A stretch of 64,000 nt of DNA from the NCBI GenBank assembly GCA_023053685.1, contig JALIGW010000016.1, positions 7,346,501-7,410,500 of the forward strand, in the 5' to 3' direction. Numbering within the stretch: the stretch's first letter is position 1; every line of letters begins with the position of its first letter. The position numbers and the translations under genes were made by a program. The notes beneath the pieces were generated by a model. It had not been told where the DNA came from and made no database searches. It saw nothing but the letters and a program-made list of their open reading frames with translations. This DNA is from Diadophis punctatus similis (lineage: Eukaryota > Chordata > Lepidosauria > Squamata > Dipsadidae). Of the stretch, positions 56,601 through 64,000 are shown piece after piece.

Positions 56601-59600
56601 GGTTTTGTTTTATGCCACATGGTTCGAAAAGGTCAAATTTTGAATCTGCCTAGTCACCAGCATGTCTTGCAGTCATAAAATGAAAGGATTGGTTTCAGCA
56701 ACAGCAGCTGGAGTGACTTACTGGCTAGGAGTTCAAAAAGTTTAAAGGTGACTTAATTACAGCAGAAAGGATGCACTGAGAAGCAAGCCAGGAACATGAA
56801 GTATTAGTACCACTTTATAAAACCCTAGTAAGACCATACATGGAATACTGCAACCAATTTTGGTCACCATACTACAAAAAAGATGTTGAGACTTTGTAAA
56901 AAGTTCAGAGAAGACCAACTAAGACAATCAAAGGCCTGGAGACTAAAACATATGAAGAATGGCTGCAGGATCTCGTTTGGGCTAGTCTAAAGAAAATAAT
57001 AATTAGGGGTGACATGATAGCAGTCTTCAAGTATTTGAGAGGCTGCCACAAAGAAGAGGGGGTCAAATTATTCTCCAAAGTACTAGAGGGCAGGACAAGA
57101 AACAATGGTTGGAAACTAATCAAAGAAGCAACCTGGAATTAAGGAAAAACTTCCTAACAGTGAGGACAATTAACCAGTGGAACAGCTTGCCTTCAGAAAT
57201 TGTGGGCACTCCAAGTTTTTAAGAAAAGACTAGACAGTCACTTATCTGAAATGGTATAGGTTTTCCTGCCTGAGGAGGGGGCAGACCAGAAGACCTCCAA
57301 GGTTCCTTCCAGCTCTATTCTATTCTATTTTTATTCTATCTGTATTCTAATACTAATTCTATCCTATGTACAGATTACAGAGTCCAAACTCCAAACTGCA
57401 TACTAAATGATATAAGCAATCCAAACTATCAGCAAGATAGAGATAAAATCTGAAGACGCAGCCAAATATTCAATTAAGTTAAATAGAAGTCAGCCACAGA
57501 CTGGGCCATTTACTCTGTAGTAACACAGAGCTGAAGGCTTCCTAAAGGATTCTAAAGCAAATTTACAGAAAAGAAATTAGTCACAGCATAATCAATTCAT
57601 TAGGCACAGGGTTTGTGGTTCCAAAGAGAATACTTAACCTTAACATTCAAAAATTGTACAAGGGAACCAATGTCTGGCCCTGCACAGATGATCGATATTT
57701 ACCTCAGAAATCATGGAGTTATATGGCTGGTGCAATTATATTCTGATGGTGTTTGACAACTATTCTGGTAATAATAAGCCCTAATAAGAGGGAATACTTT
57801 CACAGGCAAAGTGAAAAGCTACTATCCTGAGACAAATTAGAAAATTGTTAGGGTAGAAAAATAAATTGATTGAAAAACAAAACGTGTATACACCTAATTT
57901 CCAGATACACTGAATCAACATGATAAAAAATGGGTATTATGGGGATTGTGGCAATTTAGCCAGTAATACACAGAAGCCATACTCATGAATTCAATGCTTT
58001 TTTTTAACATTGTGCTTCTTCCTTTCAATAAATATATTTATATTTGGTGACAATTTTGCAAATATCAGGTCAGTAACCATGAGAGTAATTTGGAAAAGGA
58101 TTTAAATGGAAATATTTTTATTTTAAGATGTTCATCAGCAAATAAGATTTAAACTAGAAATGCACAACCTGAGATCTAAGGCTGCTAAAAGCAAAATCCC
58201 ACTGGTTGCACAGTACAACTTTAACATCTGCCAAGTGAGGAAGTTCATTTAGTTGTGAGACAGTGCATAGCAAAAGCACAAAAGAGGAATTACACTGAAT
58301 TTGATGGGGAACAATCACTGATTCAATGTAACAGCATAATAAGATTTTTGAAACTGGTACGGTCTGTCTTATGGATTGTTCCTCAATTTGCAACTCAGTC
58401 CCAGAACAAAACTGACAATAGCAAACGTTTTTATCTTTTTGTCTCCAAATTCTTTGCCAAGAATTTGTCTAGAAATTCCAAAGTCCTTGTCAAGAAAGAA
58501 TAAAAGCTATACTGGAGGAAAAAATGTCTAGGCACTAGTTCTGCAATTTGAACTCCAGATTACATCTAGGAATGCTGTTTAGAACTGGTGATATAAGAGG
58601 AAGTAGTTGTGGTAACTCTCTTACTACAGTAAGAGTTTAAATCAGTGTTTTTCCATAGCTCACTGATAAACATTGTTTTTATTACTTATAACAATTTTTC
58701 TCTTCTAAAAGGTTTTCAATACTGACCCAACTTCTAACTAAAGCCCCAAAGACCACAATATCACAACCAGCACTATGCTTGATAGTACTATCCCTGGCAG
58801 GGGTGAAATCCTCCCGGTTCGCACTTACCTGTTGGTCGCCGCACAGCCGAACAACCTGGTGGCGTTCGCGGCGCGGGGCTTCCCCCACCCACTCCCCCCG
58901 CTCCCCTGGACACCGGCATTTGCATTCTTTTGCCCTCTGCGCATGCGCAAAGCGTTCTGCTTGCGCAGAGGGCAAAAGAACGCAAATGCCGGCATTCAGG
59001 CGGGCGGGGGAAGCCCCGCGCCGCGAACGCCACCAGGTTGTTCGGCTGTGCGGCGACCAACAAGTAAGAGCGAACCGGGAGGATTTCACCCCTGATCCCT
59101 GGACAAGAAACTTGTTTCAGCATGAAATGTTCGAGTTAAACTGTTACTGATTGCAAAGAGAAAAAAAAAACCATACCCATGTTGGTATAGAATCACCATC
59201 GTCTTCGGTAATACAATGTTTATGGAATGCCATGAAATAAGATAGTGACATCCCCGAAAACCAGAGTTTGACAGACACTTTTCCCCAAGGAGGATTTGAT
59301 TGCTCCTGTTGAAAGATTAACAAACTCATTACTACCATCCCCTCTGCTACTAAGGCAGCTCTAAAAACAGGCTGAAAGCCTGTCGTAATTTGAGATACTT
59401 GCTATAATGCTCACACATGACAAGATGGATCATCAACCCCCAAAGAAATTATTTTTGTTGAAGAAGCACACTCCATATTTACATCTGCACAGAGCAAAAC
59501 GGACTCTTGGCAGTCTGATTTTAGGCAAGGATGCATCCCAAAAACTGCATTGGTTGCACTTGAAGATAACCTCTGTAGAAGCTGGGATCAGGGAACACAA

Positions 59601-59603
59601 CCT

Positions 59604-59654
<51 letters not shown>

Positions 59655-62600
59655 TGTATGTATGTATGTATGTATGTCAAGTACGTGTTGGTAATATACA
59701 TAGATATAACATTGTTTATATACACAAGATGGGTACTGATAAGAGGGAACATTAGGACAGGGACGGTAGGCACGCTGGTGCATTTATGCACGCCCCTTGC
59801 ACAACCTTCCTGGACATCTTTAAGTCGCTCAGAGGTTTTCAATACTTCTGGACCACTCCACCCACAGAATCAGAGTGAAGAGCAATGTTCTTCAGTTCCG
59901 TCGGTGTTGGTGGAGGAAAAGAGAATGACACCTCTACTTTGTAGACTGTCTCAGGACTCTTTACAATGGTTGACATTTTTAAGGCCTTGTGTGGTTCTGT
60001 ACTAAATCATGTGGAACTCATCAAGAAAAAAGAATAGGAAGAAAAAGTTACTTTTTTCTTCTGACTCAAGTGAATGTATTTGTCCCTCCAATCCAATTAA
60101 ATAAGGTCAACTCCCTCCTGGTCTTCTCTATGTGAAAATGCCATCTTATAATACAGAGGTCTTCAAACTTGGCAATTTTAAGGCTTGTGGACTAACTTCC
60201 AGAATTCTCCAGCCAGCTATGCTGGCTGGAGAATTCTCGGAGTTGAAGTCCACAAGTCTTCAAGTTGCCAAGTTTGGGGACCCCTGTTATAATACCTTGG
60301 AAGCAGGAATTTTTGACTGACACTTTCTATACTTTGGCTCCCTATGACGAATACGATCTCCTTCCTTCCTTCGGGTTTCAGGTGATGAATTAAAACTATC
60401 ACGTTTCTGAAGTGATTGAAGACTTGGAACTTTTATTTGGAAAACCCCTAGATTACCCACCAACTCTGTCCATGAGAGTGCAGTCTCTCTCCCAGAATGA
60501 ATGACAGAAGATCTCCAGATCTAGGGGACCTTTAAATATCTACAGCCATTCAGTCATGCGATGGTAGTGTTGAATCCTAGTCTTCCTGCTGGATCCATTT
60601 GGAACAGATTGAACAAACTGCTCCTTCCTACAGAGAACTCCATGGCAAACAGGGAGTGATCTCCCCATGACCAAGGTCTAATAACATCATCTAAGGGCTA
60701 TCCCACAACTCCAGATCATATGACCTGGGGTAAAAAAAATCAGATCTAACATTGCACATACACACAGCCCTCCAAAACTATGAATCAAGATTTTGGTAAC
60801 TTTGATCAGGTCCATGGTGGCCATGAACTCCGGAACTATAAGCCTGGTGACTATCACTGCCAATCTGTCACACAATTAAGCATAGGGAGGCTCATACACA
60901 AGCAGCAAACCCATCTGATTCTTAAGGTCCACCTTCACAGAATCTCATGTCAGTGATAGCGAACCTTTTTCTTCTTGGGTGCCAAAAATGAGAGTGCGCG
61001 CCTACTAGCCAGCACACAATCCCCCACGCGCGCCACACTGCGCATGTGCGCATCCCCATGCATGCTCCCCCCCCCATTGGGCTGTTTTTCACCCTCAGGC
61101 TTCCCTGAAGCCTCCAGAGTGCGAAAAACGGCCCAACGGGCAAACCGAAAGTTCGAAAAATGGACTTCCGGTTTGCTCGTTGGGCCTTTTTTCGCACCTG
61201 AGGTTTCAGGGAAGCCTCCTGAAGCCTGGGGAGGGCAAAAACGGCCTTCCCCAAGGCCAAAAATCAACTGGCCAGCACGCGCATGCATACTGGAGCTGAC
61301 ATAGGGCAACGCAGCGTGTGCCCTCAGATATGGCTCCGCGTGCCATAGGTTCGCCATCACGGTCATATGTGGTTATTTGTAGAGCAGCACGGCTGGTAGT
61401 CACCTTCTGGACAGCAATGGCTACACTCCCCACCCAGTGTTTTGGCTGGTATCATATCTGAAACCCAGGAAGCCTATTTTTGAAAGGGGGATCTCCTCCT
61501 CCTCACCCAACAGGATTTCAGTAAAGCAGATTATCCTTATTAATAATTATTAGATCATGGACGGGTAGGCCTTATTACAGACCTTATTTGATAGATGTGT
61601 GTTTTTTGTGAGTTTTCTTTTTGTATAATACTGGTATTGTACTTATTTTATTTTATTGGTTAAATTTATTTCTTTTTGATTAAGGGGATTGTTTTTGGTA
61701 AGGGTAGCATCTGATTGAAATTTGAATTATTTGCAAATTCAAATAAGATTGAAACTGTGGTTTGCTTCTGCAACCCAACAAGACAGACACAGACTTCAGA
61801 GGATAATTAGAACTGCAGAGAAAACAATTACTACCAACCAGTTTCCTCTAAGCTGACAACAAACAAACACGACAACAAACAGCACTTTCCACCTCCTCCT
61901 CTGTGGCGACTGCGCAGGAGTTTGAAAGTGCTGCGCTGAAGTTTGTTGTTGCGTGTGCGGCCGCGCGGCCGCACAGCTTAGAAGGAACAGTGCTACCAAC
62001 CTGCCTTCCATTGAGGACCTGTATACTGCACGAATCAAAAAGAGGGCTGTGAAAATATTTACAGACCCCTCGCATCCTGGACATAAATTGTTTCAACTCC
62101 TACCCTCAAAACGAGGCTATAGAGCACTGCACACCAAGACAACTAGACATAAATAGAGTTTTTTCCCGAACGCCATCACTCTGCTAAACAAATTAATTCC
62201 CTCAACACTGTCAAACTATTCACTAAGTCTGCATTACTATTACTATTAATCTTCTCATCATTCCTATCACCCATCTCCTCCCACTTATGACTTATGACTG
62301 TAACTTTGTTGTTTGTATCCTTACGATTTATATTGTTTCCTAGTATGATTTGATTGCTTATTTGTACCCTATGACAATCATTAAGTGTTGTACCTTATGG
62401 TTCTTGACGAATGTATCTTTTCTTTTATGTACACTGAGAGCATATGCACCAAAGACAAATTCCTTGTGTGTCCAATCACACTTGGCCAATAAAGAATTCT
62501 AATCTAATTTAATCTAATCTAATGAATAAAAGATACAGTATTTAGACATACCATTATGCGTATTTTAACAGATCTTTTTGTAAGTAGTTCTTTAAGCAAT

Positions 62601-62876
62601 TCAACTGCATCGTGCTGCCAAATGTTGCCAACCTAAATGATCACGAGGAAAAATACATCAATCGATTATCAACTACGAAAAGCCATTGATCCAAAACTTC
62701 CATTCACAAGACTAGCTAATCTGGAGAAAGAACTGTCATGAAGTAGAAAATGATCAACTTCCAGTTCACCCAAAAGCAGAGGGTAAGCACAACTGCATTT
62801 TTTTCATTACATACCAAGATGTTTCAGGCCAAAGATCAGCCATGTTCATGCGAACAGCCCTACCTTTTGTGATTTC
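50521..62876 (-). CDS. RNF17: RNF17 (TDRD4), 3' part of the gene, C-terminal Tudor region, partial
   Basis: RNF17 is a germ-cell protein with an N-terminal RING and several Tudor domains, acting in the piRNA pathway and spermiogenesis. Nine coding exons are visible (gene order 62876-62811, 62632-62552, 59305-59177, 56333-56274, 55831-55715, 54056-53912, 51911-51776, 51555-51366, 50616-50521) and join in phase to 339 residues and a TGA. The last extended Tudor domain is clear: [49 protein letters not shown], then [20 protein letters not shown]. An earlier Tudor end ([31 protein letters not shown]) precedes it. The N-terminus lies off the right edge. Tudor content and convergence with CENPJ, as in human, support RNF17 over other TDRD genes. 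Confidence 0.88.
50828..51030 (+). mobile_element. hAT-like MITE, family B, GGTGAAATCC subtype
   Basis: 203 bp, ends CAGGGGTGAAATCC and GGATTTCACCACTG. If TACG is counted as part of the left end, the flanks GTACCAAC/GTACCAAG match at 7 of 8 bases. Internal repeats of GAACCGGTAG. Confidence 0.8.
51366..51555 (-). CDS. RNF17: RNF17 exon (SN-like part of the extended Tudor)
   Basis: 190 bases, phase 2 to 0, [20 protein letters not shown] to [11 protein letters not shown]. Acceptor GTTCCAG, donor GTAAGC. Confidence 0.92.
51648..51720 (-). mobile_element. CR1/L3-type LINE 3' tip
   Basis: (TTTA)n then TTCTATGCTGCCCAATCCCT; short 3' end fragment inside an RNF17 intron. Confidence 0.65.
51776..51911 (-). 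CDS. RNF17: RNF17 exon (Tudor core)
   Basis: 136 bases, phase 1 to 2, [20 protein letters not shown] then [14 protein letters not shown]. Acceptor CCTTGTAG, donor GTAAAC. This holds the Tudor barrel with its aromatic residues. Confidence 0.93.
52007..52373 (+). mobile_element. TA-target MITE, family CAGGTAGTCCT, uninterrupted copy
   Basis: 367 bp, ends CAGGTAGTCCTCGAGTTACG and TTGTAAGTTGAGGACTACCTG, flanked by TA (52005-52006 and 52374-52375). Arms inside partly self-complementary. It lies in the RNF17 intron next to the Tudor exon at 51776-51911. Confidence 0.85.
52376..53173. other. RNF17 intron, nothing recognised
   Basis: No frame or repeat family recognised; the 136-codon minus frame at 52834-52424 has no domain or splice support. 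Confidence 0.4.
53182..53485 (+). mobile_element. hAT-like MITE, family B
   Basis: 304 bp, ends CAGTGGTGGGTTCCTACCGG and GGAACCTTCCGCTG, flanks GATGCAAC/GATGCAAA (7 of 8; 53174-53181 and 53486-53493). Confidence 0.85.
53912..54056 (-). CDS. RNF17: RNF17 exon
   Basis: 145 bases, phase 0 to 1, [20 protein letters not shown] to [14 protein letters not shown]. Acceptor CTACCGCAG, donor GTGTAG. Confidence 0.86.
54751..55454 (+). mobile_element. TA-target MITE, family TCGGAGTATAAG, with nested hAT-like pieces
   Basis: 704 bp, ends CCATATTTTTCGGAGTATAAG and CTTATACTCCGAAAAATATGG, flanked by TA. The interior 55060-55265 holds one and a half copies of the family E MITE (GAATTCTGGGAGTTGAAGTC, GTCTTCAAACTTGGCAAG). 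Confidence 0.85.
55715..55831 (-). CDS. RNF17: RNF17 exon (start of last Tudor)
   Basis: 117 bases, [20 protein letters not shown] to [16 protein letters not shown]. Acceptor TTATTTTAG, donor GTATCT. Confidence 0.88.
56274..56333 (-). CDS. RNF17: RNF17 exon (linker)
   Basis: 60 bases, [20 protein letters not shown]. Acceptor TATTCTAG, donor GTAAGG. Confidence 0.78.
56690..57360 (+). mobile_element. CR1 LINE C-terminus and 3' UTR, decayed
   Basis: Around 56805-57110: [20 protein letters not shown], then [20 protein letters not shown] and [20 protein letters not shown], with stops. 3' end CTCCAAGGTTCCTTCCAGCT followed by (TATTC)n. Confidence 0.8.
57361..58789. other. RNF17 intron, nothing recognised
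   Basis: About 1.4 kb with no repeat family or frame recognised. Confidence 0.35.
58798..59094 (+). mobile_element. hAT-like MITE, family B, near-perfect 297-bp palindrome
   Basis: Ends CAGGGGTGAAATCCTCCCGG and CCGGGAGGATTTCACCCCTG, perfect 8-bp duplication ATCCCTGG (58790-58797 and 59095-59102). The arms are complementary almost to the centre, where TGCGCATGCGCA (58938-58949) lies beside the turn. It sits 83 bp beyond an RNF17 exon donor. Confidence 0.93.
59177..59305 (-). CDS. RNF17: RNF17 exon
   Basis: 129 bases, phase 0 to 0, [20 protein letters not shown] to [10 protein letters not shown]. Acceptor TTTCAACAG, donor GTATGG. Confidence 0.85.
59603..59690 (+). repeat. (TTTA)n / (TGTA)n microsatellite
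   Basis: About 50 bp of TTTA followed by TGTA units; probably the tail of the LINE fragment that follows on minus. Confidence 0.93.
59690..59835 (-). mobile_element. LINE 3' UTR fragment (same family as 15628-15800)
   Basis: Shares AGGACAGGGACGGTAGGCACG / GCTGGTGCATTTATGCACGC-type sequence with AGGACAGGGATGGTGCTGGTG and CGCTTATGCACACACCC at 15750-15790. Confidence 0.65.
60154..60286 (+). mobile_element. hAT-like MITE, family E, palindromic
   Basis: 133 bp, ends CAGAGGTCTTCAAACTTGGC and GCCAAGTTTGGGGACCCCTG, perfect 8-bp duplication TTATAATA (60146-60153 and 60287-60294). The centre is the hairpin CCAGCC...GGCTGG around TAT. Confidence 0.92.
60440..61560 (-). mobile_element. CR1/L3 LINE endonuclease region, decayed, interrupted by a MITE
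   Basis: The minus frame around 60770-60690 reads [17 protein letters not shown], like the conserved end of CR1 endonucleases (LDLIFT). Flanking sequence is of similar nature but frameshifted. The family A MITE at 60951-61362 interrupts it. Confidence 0.5.
60951..61362 (-). mobile_element. hAT-like MITE, family A
   Basis: 412 bp, ends CAGTGATAGCGAACC and GGTTCGCCATCACGG. Flanks TCTCATGT/TCATATGT match at 6 of 8 bases. Confidence 0.82.
61790..62520 (+). mobile_element. Non-LTR retrotransposon C-terminus and 3' UTR, interrupted by a MITE
   Basis: Frame CGRAAA then [40 protein letters not shown] and [12 protein letters not shown] (to 62156), a pattern seen at the C-terminal end of fish and reptile LINE RTs. 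3' UTR GGCCAATAAAGAATTCTAAT and an (ATCTA/ATTTA)n tail. Confidence 0.7.
61839..61992 (+). mobile_element. hAT-like MITE, family F, nested in a LINE
   Basis: 154 bp, ends CAGTTTCCTCTAAGCTG and CAGCTTAGAAGGAACAGTG, perfect 8-bp duplication CTACCAAC (61831-61838 and 61993-62000). It contains the perfect 16-bp palindrome GCGGCCGCGCGGCCGC (61957-61972). Removing it rejoins the LINE frame across [13 protein letters not shown]. Confidence 0.88.
62552..62632 (-). CDS. RNF17: RNF17 exon
   Basis: 81 bases, phase 0 to 0, [20 protein letters not shown] then SVKIRIM. Acceptor ATCATTTAG, donor GTATGT. Confidence 0.85.
62811..62876 (-). CDS. RNF17: RNF17 exon (first of those in the window)
   Basis: 66 bases, [20 protein letters not shown] then WY. 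Acceptor TTCTTTAG. The stronger-looking donor TTG/GTATGT at 62814 would put the next exon out of frame; TAT/GTAATG at 62811 keeps it open. Confidence 0.7.
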
Positions 62877-63147
62877 CTAAAGAAGAACTGTTAAGAATGT
62901 TATGAGCTACTGGGTTGGCCAAAATGGTCCCATGGAATATTTGTAATTCCAACTGTTTCTTTTTTCTTTTTGTTACAAATTTTTTATTTTTATTTCCATA
63001 TAGACAATTCACATATTTATCATCTCATTCCTCATTTCATTTTGTTTACAATCATTACACATTTTATACATATATATCATACTTATCTTATTACTTTATT
63101 CCATTCAGAGTTGCTTTTTTACCATCCCTTTCATCTTATATCCGTTC

Positions 63148-63863
63148 CAGGGGCGGGTTCCTAATTTTTTTACTACCACTCTGTGGGCGTGGCTTATTTT
63201 GTGGGTGTGGCTTGCCAGCCATGTGACCGGGTGGGCGTGGGCCTCAGGAGCTTGGCAGCGGCTGGAGAAGCAGGGGGGCATTGCCCACCTGCAACGCAGC
63301 CCCCCGCAGCGGGAGCAGCAAGACCGCGGCAGCGGTTCTTCTAGGAGGCTCCGTCCGCCCTGAATGCTTCTCCCCATTCGATGATCCTAGGCTCCTGCTG
63401 CCTGTTCCCCCTCCCCTCAGCAGCTCGAGAAGCCTCGAACATGCGAAAATGCCTGGGATCATCACTGCGCATTTGTGGCTTCTCGGACTGCTGAAGGGAG
63501 AGGAACTGAGATAGGTCCTGCAGCCTATTCCCCCTCCCCTCAGCAGCTCGAGAAGCCTCAAATGTGCGAAAATGCTTAGGATCATCACCGCGTGTTCATG
63601 GTTTCTCAGACTGCTGAAGGGAGGGGAATGGAGATAGCTCCTGCCACCTGTTCTTTCAGCATCTCACATGCTCCCTCAGCCATCCTCCCCTGCTTGGACT
63701 CATTGTGGAGGCAGCCCATGCGCAGTGCCGGAAGCTCGGCTTCTGGGCATGCGCAGAAGAAAATTGTAAAAAAAAATTTACCGACCGCACCGGTACTGTG
63801 ACGTCACCAGCGGGCCGCTACCGGTGCTATAGAGTGGACCGCACCGGTAGGAACCCACCACTG
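63148..63863 (+). mobile_element. hAT-like MITE, family B, long copy
   Basis: 716 bp, ends CAGGGGCGGGTTCC and GGAACCCACCACTG, perfect 8-bp duplication ATCCGTTC (63140-63147 and 63864-63871). It contains a roughly 110-bp direct duplication (TCGAGAAGCCTCGAACATGC near 63425 and TCGAGAAGCCTCAAATGTGC near 63548). The flanks 62945-63139 and 63872-63960 appear to be one older pyrimidine-rich repeat that it split. Confidence 0.88.
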
Positions 63864-64000
63864 ATCCGTTCCTTCCCTTTCTACTTTCTTTCCCTTCTTC
63901 TCCATCTTTACTACTTTACTTCCTTCTCTCCTCTCCTCTGCTCTACTTCCTCTCCTCCTAACTGTTTCTTAAGGCTTCTGTTGATGGAAGCCTTATGTAA

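Overview
This is a vertebrate nuclear window, most likely from a squamate reptile and probably a snake. The evidence is the repeat set: CR1/L3-type LINEs with A/T-rich microsatellite tails, tRNA-derived Sauria-type SINEs, a young L1, and many hAT and TA-target miniature transposons. The genes have small exons and long repeat-filled introns. I saw no prokaryotic features, CRISPR array or RNA genes. The species call is inference.

Three protein-coding genes are supported. (1) PARP4 (vault PARP), minus strand, 13304 down to 563. Its first eight coding exons are present (BRCT domain and start of the helical domain, 355 codons); the catalytic part lies off the left edge. (2) CENPJ (CPAP), plus strand, 24031-47903. 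It is complete in 16 coding exons and all exon phases agree, giving a 1324-residue protein (human: 1338). It has a GC-rich promoter and first non-coding exon at about 17.82-18.07 kb. (3) RNF17 (TDRD4), minus strand, 62876 down to 50521. The last nine coding exons give the C-terminal 339 residues with the last extended Tudor domain; the rest lies off the right edge. PARP4 and CENPJ are divergent. CENPJ and RNF17 are convergent, with 3' ends about 1.7 kb apart.

The products act in different places: PARP4 is an ADP-ribosyltransferase of vault particles, CENPJ sets centriole length with STIL and tubulin, and RNF17 is a germ-cell Tudor protein of the piRNA pathway. Neighbourhood reflects conserved synteny, not a shared pathway. 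Compared with human 13q12 (PARP4-ATP12A-RNF17-CENPJ), the CENPJ/RNF17 pair looks inverted next to PARP4.

Most remaining sequence is mobile DNA. I found about fifteen hAT-like MITEs from at least six terminal-repeat families, most with 8-bp target duplications. One is SPIN-like, and one is an almost perfect 297-bp palindrome. There are two solo LTRs with 5-bp duplications, a 5'-truncated L1 with a 17-bp duplication, a CR1/L3 element with an intact reverse transcriptase frame, five SINEs, and several nested insertions that give relative ages. A double hairpin array lies in CENPJ intron 3 and an 83-bp tandem repeat lies inside one MITE. I see no new multi-gene system. The most informative parts are the gene models, the promoter motif pair, and the transposon structures.
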